A stretch of DNA of 64,000 nucleotides from Serratia sp. PL17 (GTDB lineage: Bacteria > Pseudomonadota > Gammaproteobacteria > Enterobacterales > Enterobacteriaceae), in contig NZ_JAFIBY010000001.1 of assembly GCF_017832355.1 (NCBI RefSeq), positions 744,001 through 808,000 on the forward strand, written 5' to 3'. Made by a program: the position numbers and the translations under genes. This document shows positions 43,426 to 51,456 of this stretch, piece by piece. The notes under the pieces were generated by a model, which was not told where the DNA came from, did not search any database, and saw only the letters and a program-made list of their open reading frames with translations. Every line of letters starts with the position of its first letter. The stretch's first letter is position 1.

Positions 43426-44511
43426 TTAGACAAATACGTATTCCTTTCCCCTGGGATCGAGATATTTCTTCGTCATGAGAGCTGATTTGTGGCCCAATAG
43501 GCGCTGCGCAAACTCTTCCCCTTTTTCCATACTGTATAGCCGTGACGCGAGACTGCGGATCTCGTGAAATGTTGGTGGATTGTCACCAAGATCCAACGTT
43601 GAGGTATTCCTGGCTTTCACAAACGCTTTGGTTAAAGCGTCAGGGTGCAACGATGTATCACCTTTCTTAGAACGCCGCGTGATGTTGATAATGTAGTTTG
43701 AAGCATGCGAGGCTCGGCAGCGCTCTATTACATCCCCCAAGCGAAGATTTGCCGCTTCAAGATGTGGGCTTAAAGGGATGGCAATGCGCATACCTGTTTT
43801 ACCCTGTTCGACATGCAGTCGATCGTCGGTGATGTCTGTAAAACGCATGAGAACAACATCCTCTCGCCTTTGGCCGGTGATAAGTGCTATCTCCATGGCA
43901 AATCCCACCCATTGAGGTTGCTCACTCGCTGCTAAATATATTTTTGTGTACTCATCATAGTTTAGACGTTCACGCTTAACTTTAATGCGAGGGGCTCTAG
44001 TTGCTTCCACAGGATTTGTTTTTATTCTACCTTCCACGATTGCCTCCCTAAATATATCCGATAGAACTGAACGCATTGCCGTTGACATTGATTTTTTACC
44101 CTGAGAGTTAAATGACTCCAAATACTCAGCTATCTGGCGAGTGTCTATTTCTGGCAGCAGACAGTTGCCCATTAGTGACCTAATGATTTTTAACTGGTTA
44201 GTTCGAATTTTTATAGTGTTTGGTTTTAACTCTCTCCGGCTAAGTATTACCTCGTACCTATCTAGCCACGCATTAAGTGTTGAAATGTCTTTACGGCTTT
44301 TAAGGCGATCTATGAGTGCGTTAGGCAGATAGTTTTGCTCAAGGTAGTTGTTCGCTTCGATTGCCTGTGCAATGGCATCCTTTCTTGCAATTTGCCCCAA
44401 GGGAAGCTCTCGCTGCGTGATAGGGTGGCGCCAGTAGAACGATTTATACTTCTTACGATAAGTGAGATTCTTAGGTAAGTTAGCGTCGTATTTTTCTGGT
44501 CTTTTCGCCAT
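43426..44511 (-). CDS. int: Lambda-type tyrosine-recombinase integrase
   Basis: 361 residues. N-terminal arm-binding domain (LPKNLTYRKKYKSFYWRHPITQRELPLG), core-binding domain (ISTLNAWLDRYEVILSRRELKPNTIK...) and catalytic domain with TGQRREDVVLM (Arg), FHEIRSLASRLY (H-x-x-R), LLGHKS and KKYLDPRG (Tyr). This is the size and layout of lambda/HK022 Int. The start overlaps the end of xis, as in lambda. It lies next to attL. The frame is intact. Confidence 0.93.
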   Translation of the reverse strand: MAKRPEKYDANLPKNLTYRKKYKSFYWRHPITQRELPLGQIARKDAIAQAIEANNYLEQNYLPNALIDRLKSRKDISTLNAWLDRYEVILSRRELKPNTIKIRTNQLKIIRSLMGNCLLPEIDTRQIAEYLESFNSQGKKSMSTAMRSVLSDIFREAIVEGRIKTNPVEATRAPRIKVKRERLNYDEYTKIYLAASEQPQWVGFAMEIALITGQRREDVVLMRFTDITDDRLHVEQGKTGMRIAIPLSPHLEAANLRLGDVIERCRASHASNYIINITRRSKKGDTSLHPDALTKAFVKARNTSTLDLGDNPPTFHEIRSLASRLYSMEKGEEFAQRLLGHKSALMTKKYLDPRGKEYVFV

Positions 44512-44755
44512 TGATTATTCTCTCTATCAGCGTTGGAACTTCTATTGCTCCGGTTTTCTGCAATGCCCTGGCAAGATTAAATGACTTGGGTTGTATATAA
44601 ATCGCATTCGGTTTCACCCGATATTCTCGCCCATGCTTTTCCGGCGCCGGGTAAATGTTGCCACTACGAGCCCAGCGGCGTAATGTTTTTATTGATGGCT
44701 GTTTGCTCTCATAGGTTTTTTCACTCCATTCTTCTAGTGTGAGTAACTTTGTCAT
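44480..44755 (-). CDS. xis: Lambda Xis-like excisionase
   Basis: 91 residues. LLTLEEWSEKTYESKQPSIKTLRRWARSGNIYPAPEKHGREYRV follows the lambda Xis pattern (LTLQEWNARQRRP...ETVRRWVRECRIFPPPVKDGREYL). It is a winged-helix protein that bends attR DNA to favour excision. It overlaps int by 32 bases. A strong hairpin lies just upstream of the start. Confidence 0.88.
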   Translation of the reverse strand: MTKLLTLEEWSEKTYESKQPSIKTLRRWARSGNIYPAPEKHGREYRVKPNAIYIQPKSFNLARALQKTGAIEVPTLIERIINGEKTRKIRR

Positions 44756-44774
44756 TATATTCTCCTCAAAAGAG

Positions 44775-44799
44775 AAGGGCGTAACACTGTTACGCCCTT
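44775..44799. repeat. Perfect 11-bp stem hairpin upstream of xis
   Basis: AAGGGCGTAAC (44775-44785), loop ACT, GTTACGCCCTT (44789-44799). It lies 20 bases upstream of the xis start in the xis-SRAP intergenic gap. It could be a terminator or attenuator of rightward early transcription, or a regulator site. Confidence 0.55.
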
Positions 44800-44887
44800 A
44801 TTATGGTTTATCTAATGTGATTAGGAAGGGGCTATGGTCGATCGCGTGTGGGCTATACTTTGCCTATTATCGCAATGAGGTTTTTGT

Positions 44888-45586
44888 ATGTGTGGTCGAT
44901 TTGCCCAAGTACAAACAAGGGCTGACTATCTCGATGATTTGGCTTCTGAGCCCGAGTATGCAGATGCTCTGGATACTGTGCCTATTGGCCGCTATAACGT
45001 AGCGCCTGGTACCCATGTACTGCTCATCAATCAGCGCGATACCCTGCTCCATATGGATCCGGTTCTATGGGGATATGGCCCTGATTGGTGGCTTGAGATG
45101 AAGCGCCCGCCCGTAATCAATGCTCGTGTCGAAACGGCGGCAGGGAGCCGGATGTTTAAGCCGTTGTGGGAGCATGGCCGCATGCTGGTTGCAGCCGATG
45201 GCTGGTACGAATGGAAGAAGTCACCAGATGATCCGAAGAAGAAACAGCCGTACTTTATCCACGCTGGTGGGCCGATATTCTTTGCGGCTATCAGTCGATT
45301 TCATACCAGAGAGGCTGAGCAGAACGACGACGGCTTTGTCATAGTAACGGCGGCAAGTGATTCCGGGTTGTTGGATATTCACGATCGGCGGCCGGTAGTT
45401 TTGCCGCCGGCGGCTGCCCGCGAATGGCTAAACCCCGATACCTCTTCTGCGCGTGCCGAAGAGCTCGCCACTAGCGGCGCCACCCCTGCCGATAAATTCT
45501 CGTGGTATCCGGTTTCAAGGGCCGTTGGCAGCATTAGGAACGACAGCGCGGATCTCATAAAGCCGATCGATAATCCGCTGCTGTGA
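44888..45586 (+). CDS. SRAP-domain (HMCES/YedK-like) DNA-protein crosslink protein
   Basis: 232 residues. Cys2 (MCGRFAQ) is the residue that forms a thiazolidine with abasic sites; RYNVAPGTHVLLI carries the Asn, ADGWYEW the Glu and DIHDRRPVVLPP the His. These are the SRAP active-site residues, so it should shield abasic sites in single-stranded DNA. GAGG precedes the ATG. It converges with umuC, two bases apart, making a local SOS/repair cluster in the prophage. Confidence 0.92.
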   Translation: MCGRFAQVQTRADYLDDLASEPEYADALDTVPIGRYNVAPGTHVLLINQRDTLLHMDPVLWGYGPDWWLEMKRPPVINARVETAAGSRMFKPLWEHGRMLVAADGWYEWKKSPDDPKKKQPYFIHAGGPIFFAAISRFHTREAEQNDDGFVIVTAASDSGLLDIHDRRPVVLPPAAAREWLNPDTSSARAEELATSGATPADKFSWYPVSRAVGSIRNDSADLIKPIDNPLL

Positions 45587-45588
45587 TG

Positions 45589-46857
45589 TCAATACACGCG
45601 GGCGCGTGGAAGGTCTGACACCCGTGTTGTATATGCCGGCGAAAGCAACTCCCGCTTCATAGACCATGCTTGGTGATTACCCTGGCCGGCAAACCAGACC
45701 TTCGCACGTCCGGACTTGTTGATGTGGTCTAAAACCGTCATCAGCCGTTCGCTATTAGGTCGTGGCTGGAATTCATCAAACAGATTCAACTGGGCAATGC
45801 CTTGCGAGTAGAAATCCTGCAGCATAACGCCTGCTTTCTGATACCGGTGACCCGGTTGCCAGATGGCATCCAGACACCGAATAGCCGCGGCGATAATGTC
45901 CCGGGTATCTTGCGTCGGGGTGATGAGCTTGATGCTTGCCGTATTGCCGTAATACTCCTCGTTGATCGAGAACGGACTGGTTTTAACCCATGCATTGATA
46001 TACCGGCAGTATTGGCGCTCTTCACGCAGTTTCTCCGCCGCGCGCGTCGCGTACATGCAGATCGCTTGATGCATTGCATCATATTCAGTGATGCAGTCAC
46101 CGAACGACCTACTGCAAATAATTTGCTGTTTCGTCGGGGCGAACTCCTCAAGCGAAAGGCATGGCTCACCACGAAGTTCACGCACGGTGCGCTCAATCAC
46201 GACACTAAAATTTTTGCGGATCATCGTCGTACTTGCATCAGCTAACTGCAGCGCTGTTTCTATCCCCATGAGCTGCAGTTTTTTCGATATCCGTCGGCCA
46301 ATGCCCCAGACCTCCGCCGTTGGCACTAACGCCATTAATTTTCGCTGGCGTTCATGGTTAGACAAATCAACCACGCCCCCGGTTTGAAGCCATTTTTTAG
46401 CTGCGTAATTTGCCAATTTCGCGAGGGTTTTGGTTTGGGCAATTCCGACGCCCACCGTCAAGCCGGTATCGCGCAGCACTTTTGCGCGTACTTTGCTGCC
46501 GAAAGTTTCCAAAGCGATGCAGTTTCTGACCCCTGTCAAATCGAGAAAACTTTCGTCAATTGAATAAATTTCGACACGTGGCGCCATCTCTTCGAGCACA
46601 GACATCACGCGCATCGACATATCGGCATACAACTCGTAGTTGCTGCTGAATGCGATGCCACCGGCACGCTCAAAGTTTCGCTTAATTTGGAAATAGGGTT
46701 CTCCCATTTTGATCCCTAACTGCTTAGCTTCCTTGCTGCGAGCAACAACGCAACCATCGTTATTGGATAGAACAACTACGGGGCGGCCACGCAGGTCGGG
46801 CCGCCACAGCGTTTCGCAGCTTGCATAGAAGCTGTTTACATCTGCCAGGGCATACAT
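45589..46857 (-). CDS. umuC: UmuC, catalytic subunit of DNA polymerase V
   Basis: 422 residues, same length as E. coli UmuC. Y-family polymerase: ALADVNSFYASCETLWRPDLRGRPVVVLSNNDGCVVARS at the start, the catalytic YSIDESFLDLTG, and GIAQTKTLAKLANYAAK. The C terminus contains QLNLFDEF, a beta-clamp-binding motif. It makes error-prone bypass synthesis with UmuD'. The start shares one base with the umuD stop (TAATG). The gene is a prophage copy. Confidence 0.95.
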   Translation of the reverse strand: MYALADVNSFYASCETLWRPDLRGRPVVVLSNNDGCVVARSKEAKQLGIKMGEPYFQIKRNFERAGGIAFSSNYELYADMSMRVMSVLEEMAPRVEIYSIDESFLDLTGVRNCIALETFGSKVRAKVLRDTGLTVGVGIAQTKTLAKLANYAAKKWLQTGGVVDLSNHERQRKLMALVPTAEVWGIGRRISKKLQLMGIETALQLADASTTMIRKNFSVVIERTVRELRGEPCLSLEEFAPTKQQIICSRSFGDCITEYDAMHQAICMYATRAAEKLREERQYCRYINAWVKTSPFSINEEYYGNTASIKLITPTQDTRDIIAAAIRCLDAIWQPGHRYQKAGVMLQDFYSQGIAQLNLFDEFQPRPNSERLMTVLDHINKSGRAKVWFAGQGNHQAWSMKRELLSPAYTTRVSDLPRARVY

Positions 46858-47279
46858 TATTTCAGCCTTGTGATCGTTGAGACGACAACACCGACGATAT
46901 CCAGATCTTCGCCGCCATCTGGCAGGGGGATCGGTTTGAACTTCGGGTTCATGGGCTCAAGCTGAGCGACGGGGTGCAGGCAAAGGCGCTTGACGGTGAA
47001 TTCACCCGCGATGCTTGCGATCACTATGTCACCGTGGCATGCACCGATACTGCGATCGACAACGAGCATGGAACCATCGGTGATCCCGGCTTCGAGCATG
47101 CTTTCCCCGGACGCAATCAGAAAGTAGGTCGCTGACGGGTGACTAATGCAGTAGTCGTTGAGATCGATCCGTGCGTGCACGTAGTCCTGTGCTGGGCTGG
47201 GAAAGCCTGCTGGGACAGTGTCGTAGTAGAGCGGAGTGAACTGTTTCTCGGGTGTTGGTGTTGGGAAGAAGTGTTTCAT
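46857..47279 (-). CDS. umuD: UmuD, LexA-type self-cleaving subunit of polymerase V
   Basis: 140 residues from the ATG at 47279 (longer frames start inside the LexA box). The cleavage site region reads PAGFPSPAQDYV, with Ala-Gly in place of the Cys-Gly of E. coli UmuD; catalytic Ser is in ASGESMLEAG and Lys in GEFTVKRL. RecA-stimulated cleavage yields UmuD', which pairs with UmuC. A perfect LexA box lies 17 bases upstream. Confidence 0.95.
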   Translation of the reverse strand: MKHFFPTPTPEKQFTPLYYDTVPAGFPSPAQDYVHARIDLNDYCISHPSATYFLIASGESMLEAGITDGSMLVVDRSIGACHGDIVIASIAGEFTVKRLCLHPVAQLEPMNPKFKPIPLPDGGEDLDIVGVVVSTITRLK

Positions 47280-47295
47280 GGTGCATTTCTCTATA

Positions 47296-47311
47296 CTGTT
47301 TTTATATACAG
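47296..47311. promoter_or_regulatory. LexA box of umuDC
   Basis: CTGT-N8-ACAG; on the minus strand CTGTATATAAAAACAG, the same sequence as I remember for the E. coli umuDC operator. It overlaps the promoter (TATAGA follows). Confidence 0.93.
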
Positions 47312-47464
47312 TATTATCCCATTTTAGACGTTGCAACCATTAAGAAAGGGCGGGATAGAACGATCTAAAGCTATCCATTTGTTGAGCAAGATGATCCTCT
47401 CGGAATAATTTTACTTCGCTAGCTGGGGATACACACAAGCCGTGAGTCAGTCTCTTAAGTAAGG

Positions 47465-47752
47465 TCAAAAAGCCGGTACAGGTTTTTTGGTTTTTATAAT
47501 CAACTCAATATCTTCGTCTTTTAGGCTAGCGCTACCATCGTCTTGAGTTGCTAAGTAATAGGTGTTTCCATTCACACTTGTAAATTCTGATATAGAAAAA
47601 GACTCATATAGATCAATTGGTTCAACAGGATCTTTACTTTCAGTATTACGTCGTCTTACAAGATTACCTGTGATGAAGGTAGCTATACCGTCTTGCATAG
47701 TACCAGACAAGATGCTTCCTTTATGACCAGCACCATAGACAATAAAATCCAT
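47465..47752 (-). CDS. Hypothetical protein, second gene of a small pair
   Basis: 95 residues beginning MDFIVYGAGHKGSILSGTMQDGIATFITG, rich in short beta-like strands, with a charged centre (NLVRRRNTESKDPVEPIDLYE) and SASLKDEDIELIIKTKKP at the end. Not recognised. It starts 12 bases after the 80-aa gene, with GGAAGGA upstream, so the two form an operon resembling a toxin-antitoxin pair in size; no known motif supports that. Confidence 0.6.
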   Translation of the reverse strand: MDFIVYGAGHKGSILSGTMQDGIATFITGNLVRRRNTESKDPVEPIDLYESFSISEFTSVNGNTYYLATQDDGSASLKDEDIELIIKTKKPVPAF

Positions 47753-47764
47753 AATCCTTCCTCC

Positions 47765-48007
47765 TTATATTTTGTTTACATCTAAACCAGCCTTGACCAA
47801 CCTATCAACAATGTTGCGCATTTTGCCAATTTCAGCAGTATATGTTATTGATATTCCTAGTTCTTCACATATTGCTTTTCGGTCAATACTAGATAAATCT
47901 TGAGCATATTTGAGGAACTGGAGATGTAGTTCAGCCGTTTTTTCACCAAGCGGAGCTTTGCTTCTGGCGGATTTTATTGCTTTGTAGATTTCTTGTTCTT
48001 TCGTCAT
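47765..48007 (-). CDS. Small putative HTH protein, first gene of a pair
   Basis: 80 residues, all helical: MTKEQEIYKAIKSARSKAPLGEKTAELHLQFLKYAQDLSSIDRKAICEELGISITYTAEIGKMRNIVDRL read in order contains a helix-turn-helix-like stretch (DRKAICEELGISITYTAEIGKM). AAGGAG lies six bases before the ATG. It may regulate its own operon with the 95-aa gene. Function unknown. Confidence 0.62.
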   Translation of the reverse strand: MTKEQEIYKAIKSARSKAPLGEKTAELHLQFLKYAQDLSSIDRKAICEELGISITYTAEIGKMRNIVDRLVKAGLDVNKI

Positions 48008-48231
48008 AACTTACTCCTTTATAAGAAAATTAAAGCTTGAAATGGCTACGTCGGTAGGTACAATATAACCACAGTTTTTTCTTCTTAGGCAATCATAAGG
48101 AGGCTAATTTTGGCCAAATTTTTGAATTGCTCCGCGGAACCTGTTTAGCTTTTTAAAGGTTCCCCTTCCCGGGGAAGATATCAAAAGAAGTACAGAGAAG
48201 GGGGCGCGAAAGCGTTCGTCAGCAAACTGGG

Positions 48232-48253
48232 CGCCGGAGAAATCCGGCGTTTT
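48232..48253 (+). terminator. Rightward terminator hairpin
   Basis: CGCCGGA (48232-48238), loop GAAA, TCCGGCG (48243-48249), TTTT. No intact rightward gene precedes it, so it probably remains from a deleted phage operon. Confidence 0.65.
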
Positions 48254-48264
48254 AATTTGTCCAG

Positions 48265-48615
48265 TTACATCATGACGGATATTTTACGAATTTGCCGTTC
48301 AGTCGTTTCAACAGTCAATTTCGCATTCAATGTTCTCGTCGATTTCAATATTTGATGCTTCTTCATTGAGTGTATCTCGGGCCTAACTCTACAACTGCTG
48401 AACCAACAGCTAAATTCTGGTGACCAGCCGTCGATCCCGTATTCGACCTTTGCGTTGTGTTCCGCCATTTCCGACACCATGCAATCGGCGGTAATGACAG
48501 CGGTACGCCGGATGTAGCTTTTGAGGTCTCGTTTGCGCCAGCACGGAGAAAGCTTGGAATCGCAGAGCGGTTCTTTCCAGCGCTGGATGCGGTGCCCTTT
48601 CAGTGTTTTGCTCAT
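48265..48615 (-). CDS. Hypothetical phage protein
   Basis: 116 residues, basic and Cys/Trp-containing (WKEPLCDSKLSPCWRKRDLKSYIRRTAVITADCMVSEMAEHNAKVEYGIDGW in order). The start overlaps the end of the upstream 60-aa gene (ATGA, 48612-48615), which supports it as a real gene. Composition is like the small genes of lambdoid early or nin regions. Not recognised. Confidence 0.5.
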   Translation of the reverse strand: MSKTLKGHRIQRWKEPLCDSKLSPCWRKRDLKSYIRRTAVITADCMVSEMAEHNAKVEYGIDGWSPEFSCWFSSCRVRPEIHSMKKHQILKSTRTLNAKLTVETTERQIRKISVMM

Positions 48616-48794
48616 TGTTCCATCCCCGGTATCAGTGCTACGGTCTCGACCGGTTGGCAGGCGTAATCCGCTGTGGGCAACTTTTGATCTTCGATATCGA
48701 GATGACAGTTCACCTCGTCTGGGTATACCACGCCTTCAAAGCGGTAACACTCAGGCTGCCCGCTCAGGCAGAGCAGGAAGAAAAGTCCGTACAT
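48612..48794 (-). CDS. Small hypothetical phage protein with signal-like N terminus
   Basis: 60 residues. A short hydrophobic start (MYGLFFLLCLSG) is followed by CYRFEGVVYPDEVNCHLDIEDQKLPTADYACQPVETV with three further Cys, suggesting an exported disulphide-bonded or lipid-linked peptide. AAGGATC precedes the ATG. It overlaps the 116-aa gene by four bases. Confidence 0.5.
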   Translation of the reverse strand: MYGLFFLLCLSGQPECYRFEGVVYPDEVNCHLDIEDQKLPTADYACQPVETVALIPGMEQ

Positions 48795-48836
48795 AGGGAT
48801 CCTTAGCCGCGCTGGTATGCAGCGAGAGGGGAGTTA

Positions 48837-49001
48837 GTAGAGGTAATTTCCGATGGAGATGGATTTGATACCGAGCTTCTCAGCGATGTGGCGGGGGCGA
48901 ACAACATCACTAAGCTGATTGCCGACAGAGTGCTGCAGCGTGTTGCTGCGCAGCGCCAGCGCCGCTTTGACGCTGAAGCCGTGAAAACAACGGAGGCTTA
49001 G
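48837..49001 (+). pseudogene. C-terminal remnant of a phage gene
   Basis: The open frame reads EVISDGDGFDTELLSDVAGA, then NNITKLIADRVLQRVAAQRQ and RRFDAEAVKTTEA, ending at TAG. It has no start codon or ribosome site upstream, its GC content is like a phage structural gene, and the same frame continues with the 49014 ORF after the stop. Probably the stump left by a deletion. The family is not identified. Confidence 0.45.
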
Positions 49002-49013
49002 CTCAATCACGTC

Positions 49014-49226
49014 ATGGTGAAGGCCGGTTTCTATGACTTAGTCGCCAATCCGGATGGCGGAACGCTAAAACAGCGTTGGAGCATTACCTTCGTCAATATG
49101 AGCCAGGAGAAATTCGACAAGGTTTATAGCGGAGTCACCGGTGTCATCTGGAACGAGACGCTGCAGCAGCATTTCACCGATGAACGTGAGATGGATTTGC
49201 TAATTAGTCGGTTATTATACTTCTAA
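49014..49226 (+). CDS. Hypothetical phage protein, possibly truncated
   Basis: 70 residues: MVKAGFYDLVANPDGGTLKQRW, ITFVNMSQEKFDKVYSGVTGVIWNETL, ending ISRLLYF. It is in the same frame as the remnant upstream and separated from it only by a TAG and four codons, with no ribosome site close to its ATG. The last codons change to AT-rich sequence, so the 3' end may be fused to cargo DNA. Function not recognised. Confidence 0.45.
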   Translation: MVKAGFYDLVANPDGGTLKQRWSITFVNMSQEKFDKVYSGVTGVIWNETLQQHFTDEREMDLLISRLLYF

Positions 49227-49322
49227 GTTCAAACGTTGAATGATATATTTACGAATGTGGATTTGTATAATTTTATTTTTTTTCTAGTAATCTTATGTTA
49301 TTACCAGTTGATTGGATAAAAA

Positions 49323-50495
49323 ATGGATGCTTTTGATGATTTTCTAAAAAACCTAAAAAATATTCTTACTAGTGTTGAGGATATGTGTTCAAAAAAATTA
49401 TCACAGGATGAAATAAATGATGTCGTAGCTGTGCTCTCTGGTCGAAAAGATAATGTTCCAGATGATGCTCTGTTTTATACTTATTTTTTGTATTGTGGTA
49501 GAGTGCTGTCATTGTTATATGAGGCTCGCCCTTCAGTATTTGCGAGGCAAATGGAGTTCACAAGAATAAGCGTTAATAGTGAAAATTATGAATTGAATTC
49601 CGAGCTGTTAGAAAAAAATCCAATAAATGTCTTGTTTTATATGGTAATGATACTGGTTGAGTATTTTTCATTTACGGCAAATTCATCTTTAAATGAAACC
49701 TCTCGAACTAAGGATTACATTGAGTGTTTGCCTTCGATACAAAGCAGAATAAGTGAAATAAGCTTGATTGCCAATGATATATTTGGCTGGACTGGCATAA
49801 GGCTTAGCTATCTTGGTTTTGTTTTGATAGCGGACATAAATAGATATAAAATATCAAAAATTTCTGATGAATATAAACGGCTCGAAGATTCGAATATTAA
49901 GAAGTTGCTCGAAGACACCGTGAAGGCTGAGAGAAGTGTTAAAGAGTGCTTGAATAATCAGAGTGCATTTTTACAAGAGATCTCTATTGTAAATGATAAG
50001 CTGTCTGAACATAAGTCACAATTTAAATTTGTTGAATTAGGTGCTGCTTTCGAAAGTATGAGGAAGATAAAAGGTAATGAGAAGAACTATGCTTATGTTC
50101 GATTGTGGTTGGTATTAATCGCGCTGTTAAGTATACCAGTAATTCTTATTTTTTATCATGAGATTCCTGGTGAAGTTAAATGGAAAGATTTTCTATTTTA
50201 TATTCCATTCGTAACATTGGAAATATTGCTATTTTATATAATGAGGTTGTTCTATTTGGAAGTCGGTTCAATTAAAGCTCAGATGCTTCAGATCGACATG
50301 AGGTTAAGTCTTTGTGAGTTTATTAAGAGTTATATTGAGACGAGAGAGAAAAATACAAACTCGGCTGATTCATGGGCGAGTTTCGAGAGCTTAATATTTA
50401 GTCCGATTCAAATGAAATCTGAAAATATACCATCAGTTTTAGATGGAGCTAATGCTGTCGCAGAGGTTTTAGGCAAGGTTATGCCAAAAAAATAG
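49323..50495 (+). CDS. Coiled-coil two-helix membrane protein (cargo)
   Basis: 390 residues, AT-rich. The N-terminal ~180 residues are helical and soluble-looking except for a hydrophobic stretch (NVLFYMVMILVEYF). A charged coiled-coil follows at about 200-250 (KLLEDTVKAERSVKECLNNQSAFLQEISIVNDKL), then two membrane helices at about 263-278 and 290-308, and a C-terminal cytosolic part (EVGSIKAQMLQIDMRLSLCEFIKSYIETREK). The layout, sensor-like domain plus coiled-coil plus helical pair, resembles membrane effectors of abortive-infection systems. Not recognised; no partner with certainty. Confidence 0.7.
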   Translation: MDAFDDFLKNLKNILTSVEDMCSKKLSQDEINDVVAVLSGRKDNVPDDALFYTYFLYCGRVLSLLYEARPSVFARQMEFTRISVNSENYELNSELLEKNPINVLFYMVMILVEYFSFTANSSLNETSRTKDYIECLPSIQSRISEISLIANDIFGWTGIRLSYLGFVLIADINRYKISKISDEYKRLEDSNIKKLLEDTVKAERSVKECLNNQSAFLQEISIVNDKLSEHKSQFKFVELGAAFESMRKIKGNEKNYAYVRLWLVLIALLSIPVILIFYHEIPGEVKWKDFLFYIPFVTLEILLFYIMRLFYLEVGSIKAQMLQIDMRLSLCEFIKSYIETREKNTNSADSWASFESLIFSPIQMKSENIPSVLDGANAVAEVLGKVMPKK

Positions 50496-50533
50496 GTTTT
50501 CATGATGGCTTAGGTGATGTAGAGAAAGTAGTT

Positions 50534-50782
50534 ATGAGAAAATCACCAGCATTTAGAAATAGAGCCCTGCGCGATTCAGCACGGGGCCGCTGCTGCACGC
50601 TGCTGGTCCCTGGCATTTGCAATGGGAACCCGGAAACAACGGTTCTTTGTCACCTCCCCAGTAGCACCCACGGCATGGGATACAAGAGCGATGATTACTT
50701 TGCTGTGTTTGGCTGTTCCAGTTGTCATGACGTTATTGATGGTCGGATACCGTATGACTGGCAGCCAGGCGAACTGGAGTAA
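50534..50782 (+). CDS. DUF1364 phage nuclease-domain protein, truncated by a stop
   Basis: 82 residues. LVPGICNGNPETTVLCHLPS...GMGYKSDDYFAVFGCSSCHDVIDGR is the DUF1364 signature with its zinc-binding Cys/His set, found in lambdoid early regions. The family normally continues after QPGELE with a final helix; here a TAA interrupts, and the frame beyond it reads TYLHALHQTLRIWF and stays open to a TAG at 50861. The GTG of the next gene overlaps that TAG. This suggests a recent nonsense mutation (AAA to TAA or similar) that removes the last helix. Confidence 0.8.
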   Translation: MRKSPAFRNRALRDSARGRCCTLLVPGICNGNPETTVLCHLPSSTHGMGYKSDDYFAVFGCSSCHDVIDGRIPYDWQPGELE

Positions 50783-50862
50783 ACTTATCTGCATGCACTT
50801 CATCAAACGTTAAGAATATGGTTTGATATGGAGATACTTTATTTGAATAGGGATAACAAGTA

Positions 50863-51456
50863 GTGAATATTGAAACAATTATAGTTAGCGCACTAATAAG
50901 TATCGTTATTGCGTGGTTAACTATGAGACTTGCGTTATACAGATTTTATCGTGAGAAATGGTGGGATAAAAAAGCAACTGCATATCTTGAACTAATTGAT
51001 GTCCTTTATGATTTTAAAAAAGATTATGAGATAGTGTATCAAAGTGCATTTGCTGAGAGATTTTTAGATCAAGACCCTAATCTTGCTTTCGATATTCTGA
51101 GTAGTGAAAAAGAGAAAAATTTTTGGATTAGAACGGAGGGTACACACGAGAAACTCAGTAAGATAATAGGGTTGGGACCATTAATATTTACTGAGGCAGC
51201 GTTAGAAAAACTTTCTGCATTTGACGAGCGAGGAGAAGAAGTAGCTAAGGCTTTTAATGATGATGAATTTGATAAATTAGATGCATATCAAGAGATAAGT
51301 GATAGTGCAGATAAGTTATATGATGACTTCAAAAACATTGCTCTTGTAGAGTTAAAGCTAAAGCCTAGGCATAAAGTTATATTAGAAAATGTCTGGGGTT
51401 GGATGCGTATTCAATATGTTCGCGCTAAAGATGATTACAATGCAAATTTTAAATAG
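50863..51456 (+). CDS. Single-pass membrane-anchored cargo protein
   Basis: 197 residues from a GTG that overlaps the ancestral stop of the DUF1364 gene (TAGTG). One N-terminal membrane helix (IIVSALISIVIAWLTMRLALY) is followed by a charged all-helical cytosolic domain (REKWWDKKATAYLELIDVLYDFKKDYEIVY ... ISDSADKLYDDFKNIALVELKLKPRHKVILENVWGWM). It resembles small DUF4760-like or chemotaxis-like helical proteins in size only; I cannot name it. AT-rich, probable cargo. Confidence 0.65.
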   Translation: MNIETIIVSALISIVIAWLTMRLALYRFYREKWWDKKATAYLELIDVLYDFKKDYEIVYQSAFAERFLDQDPNLAFDILSSEKEKNFWIRTEGTHEKLSKIIGLGPLIFTEAALEKLSAFDERGEEVAKAFNDDEFDKLDAYQEISDSADKLYDDFKNIALVELKLKPRHKVILENVWGWMRIQYVRAKDDYNANFK

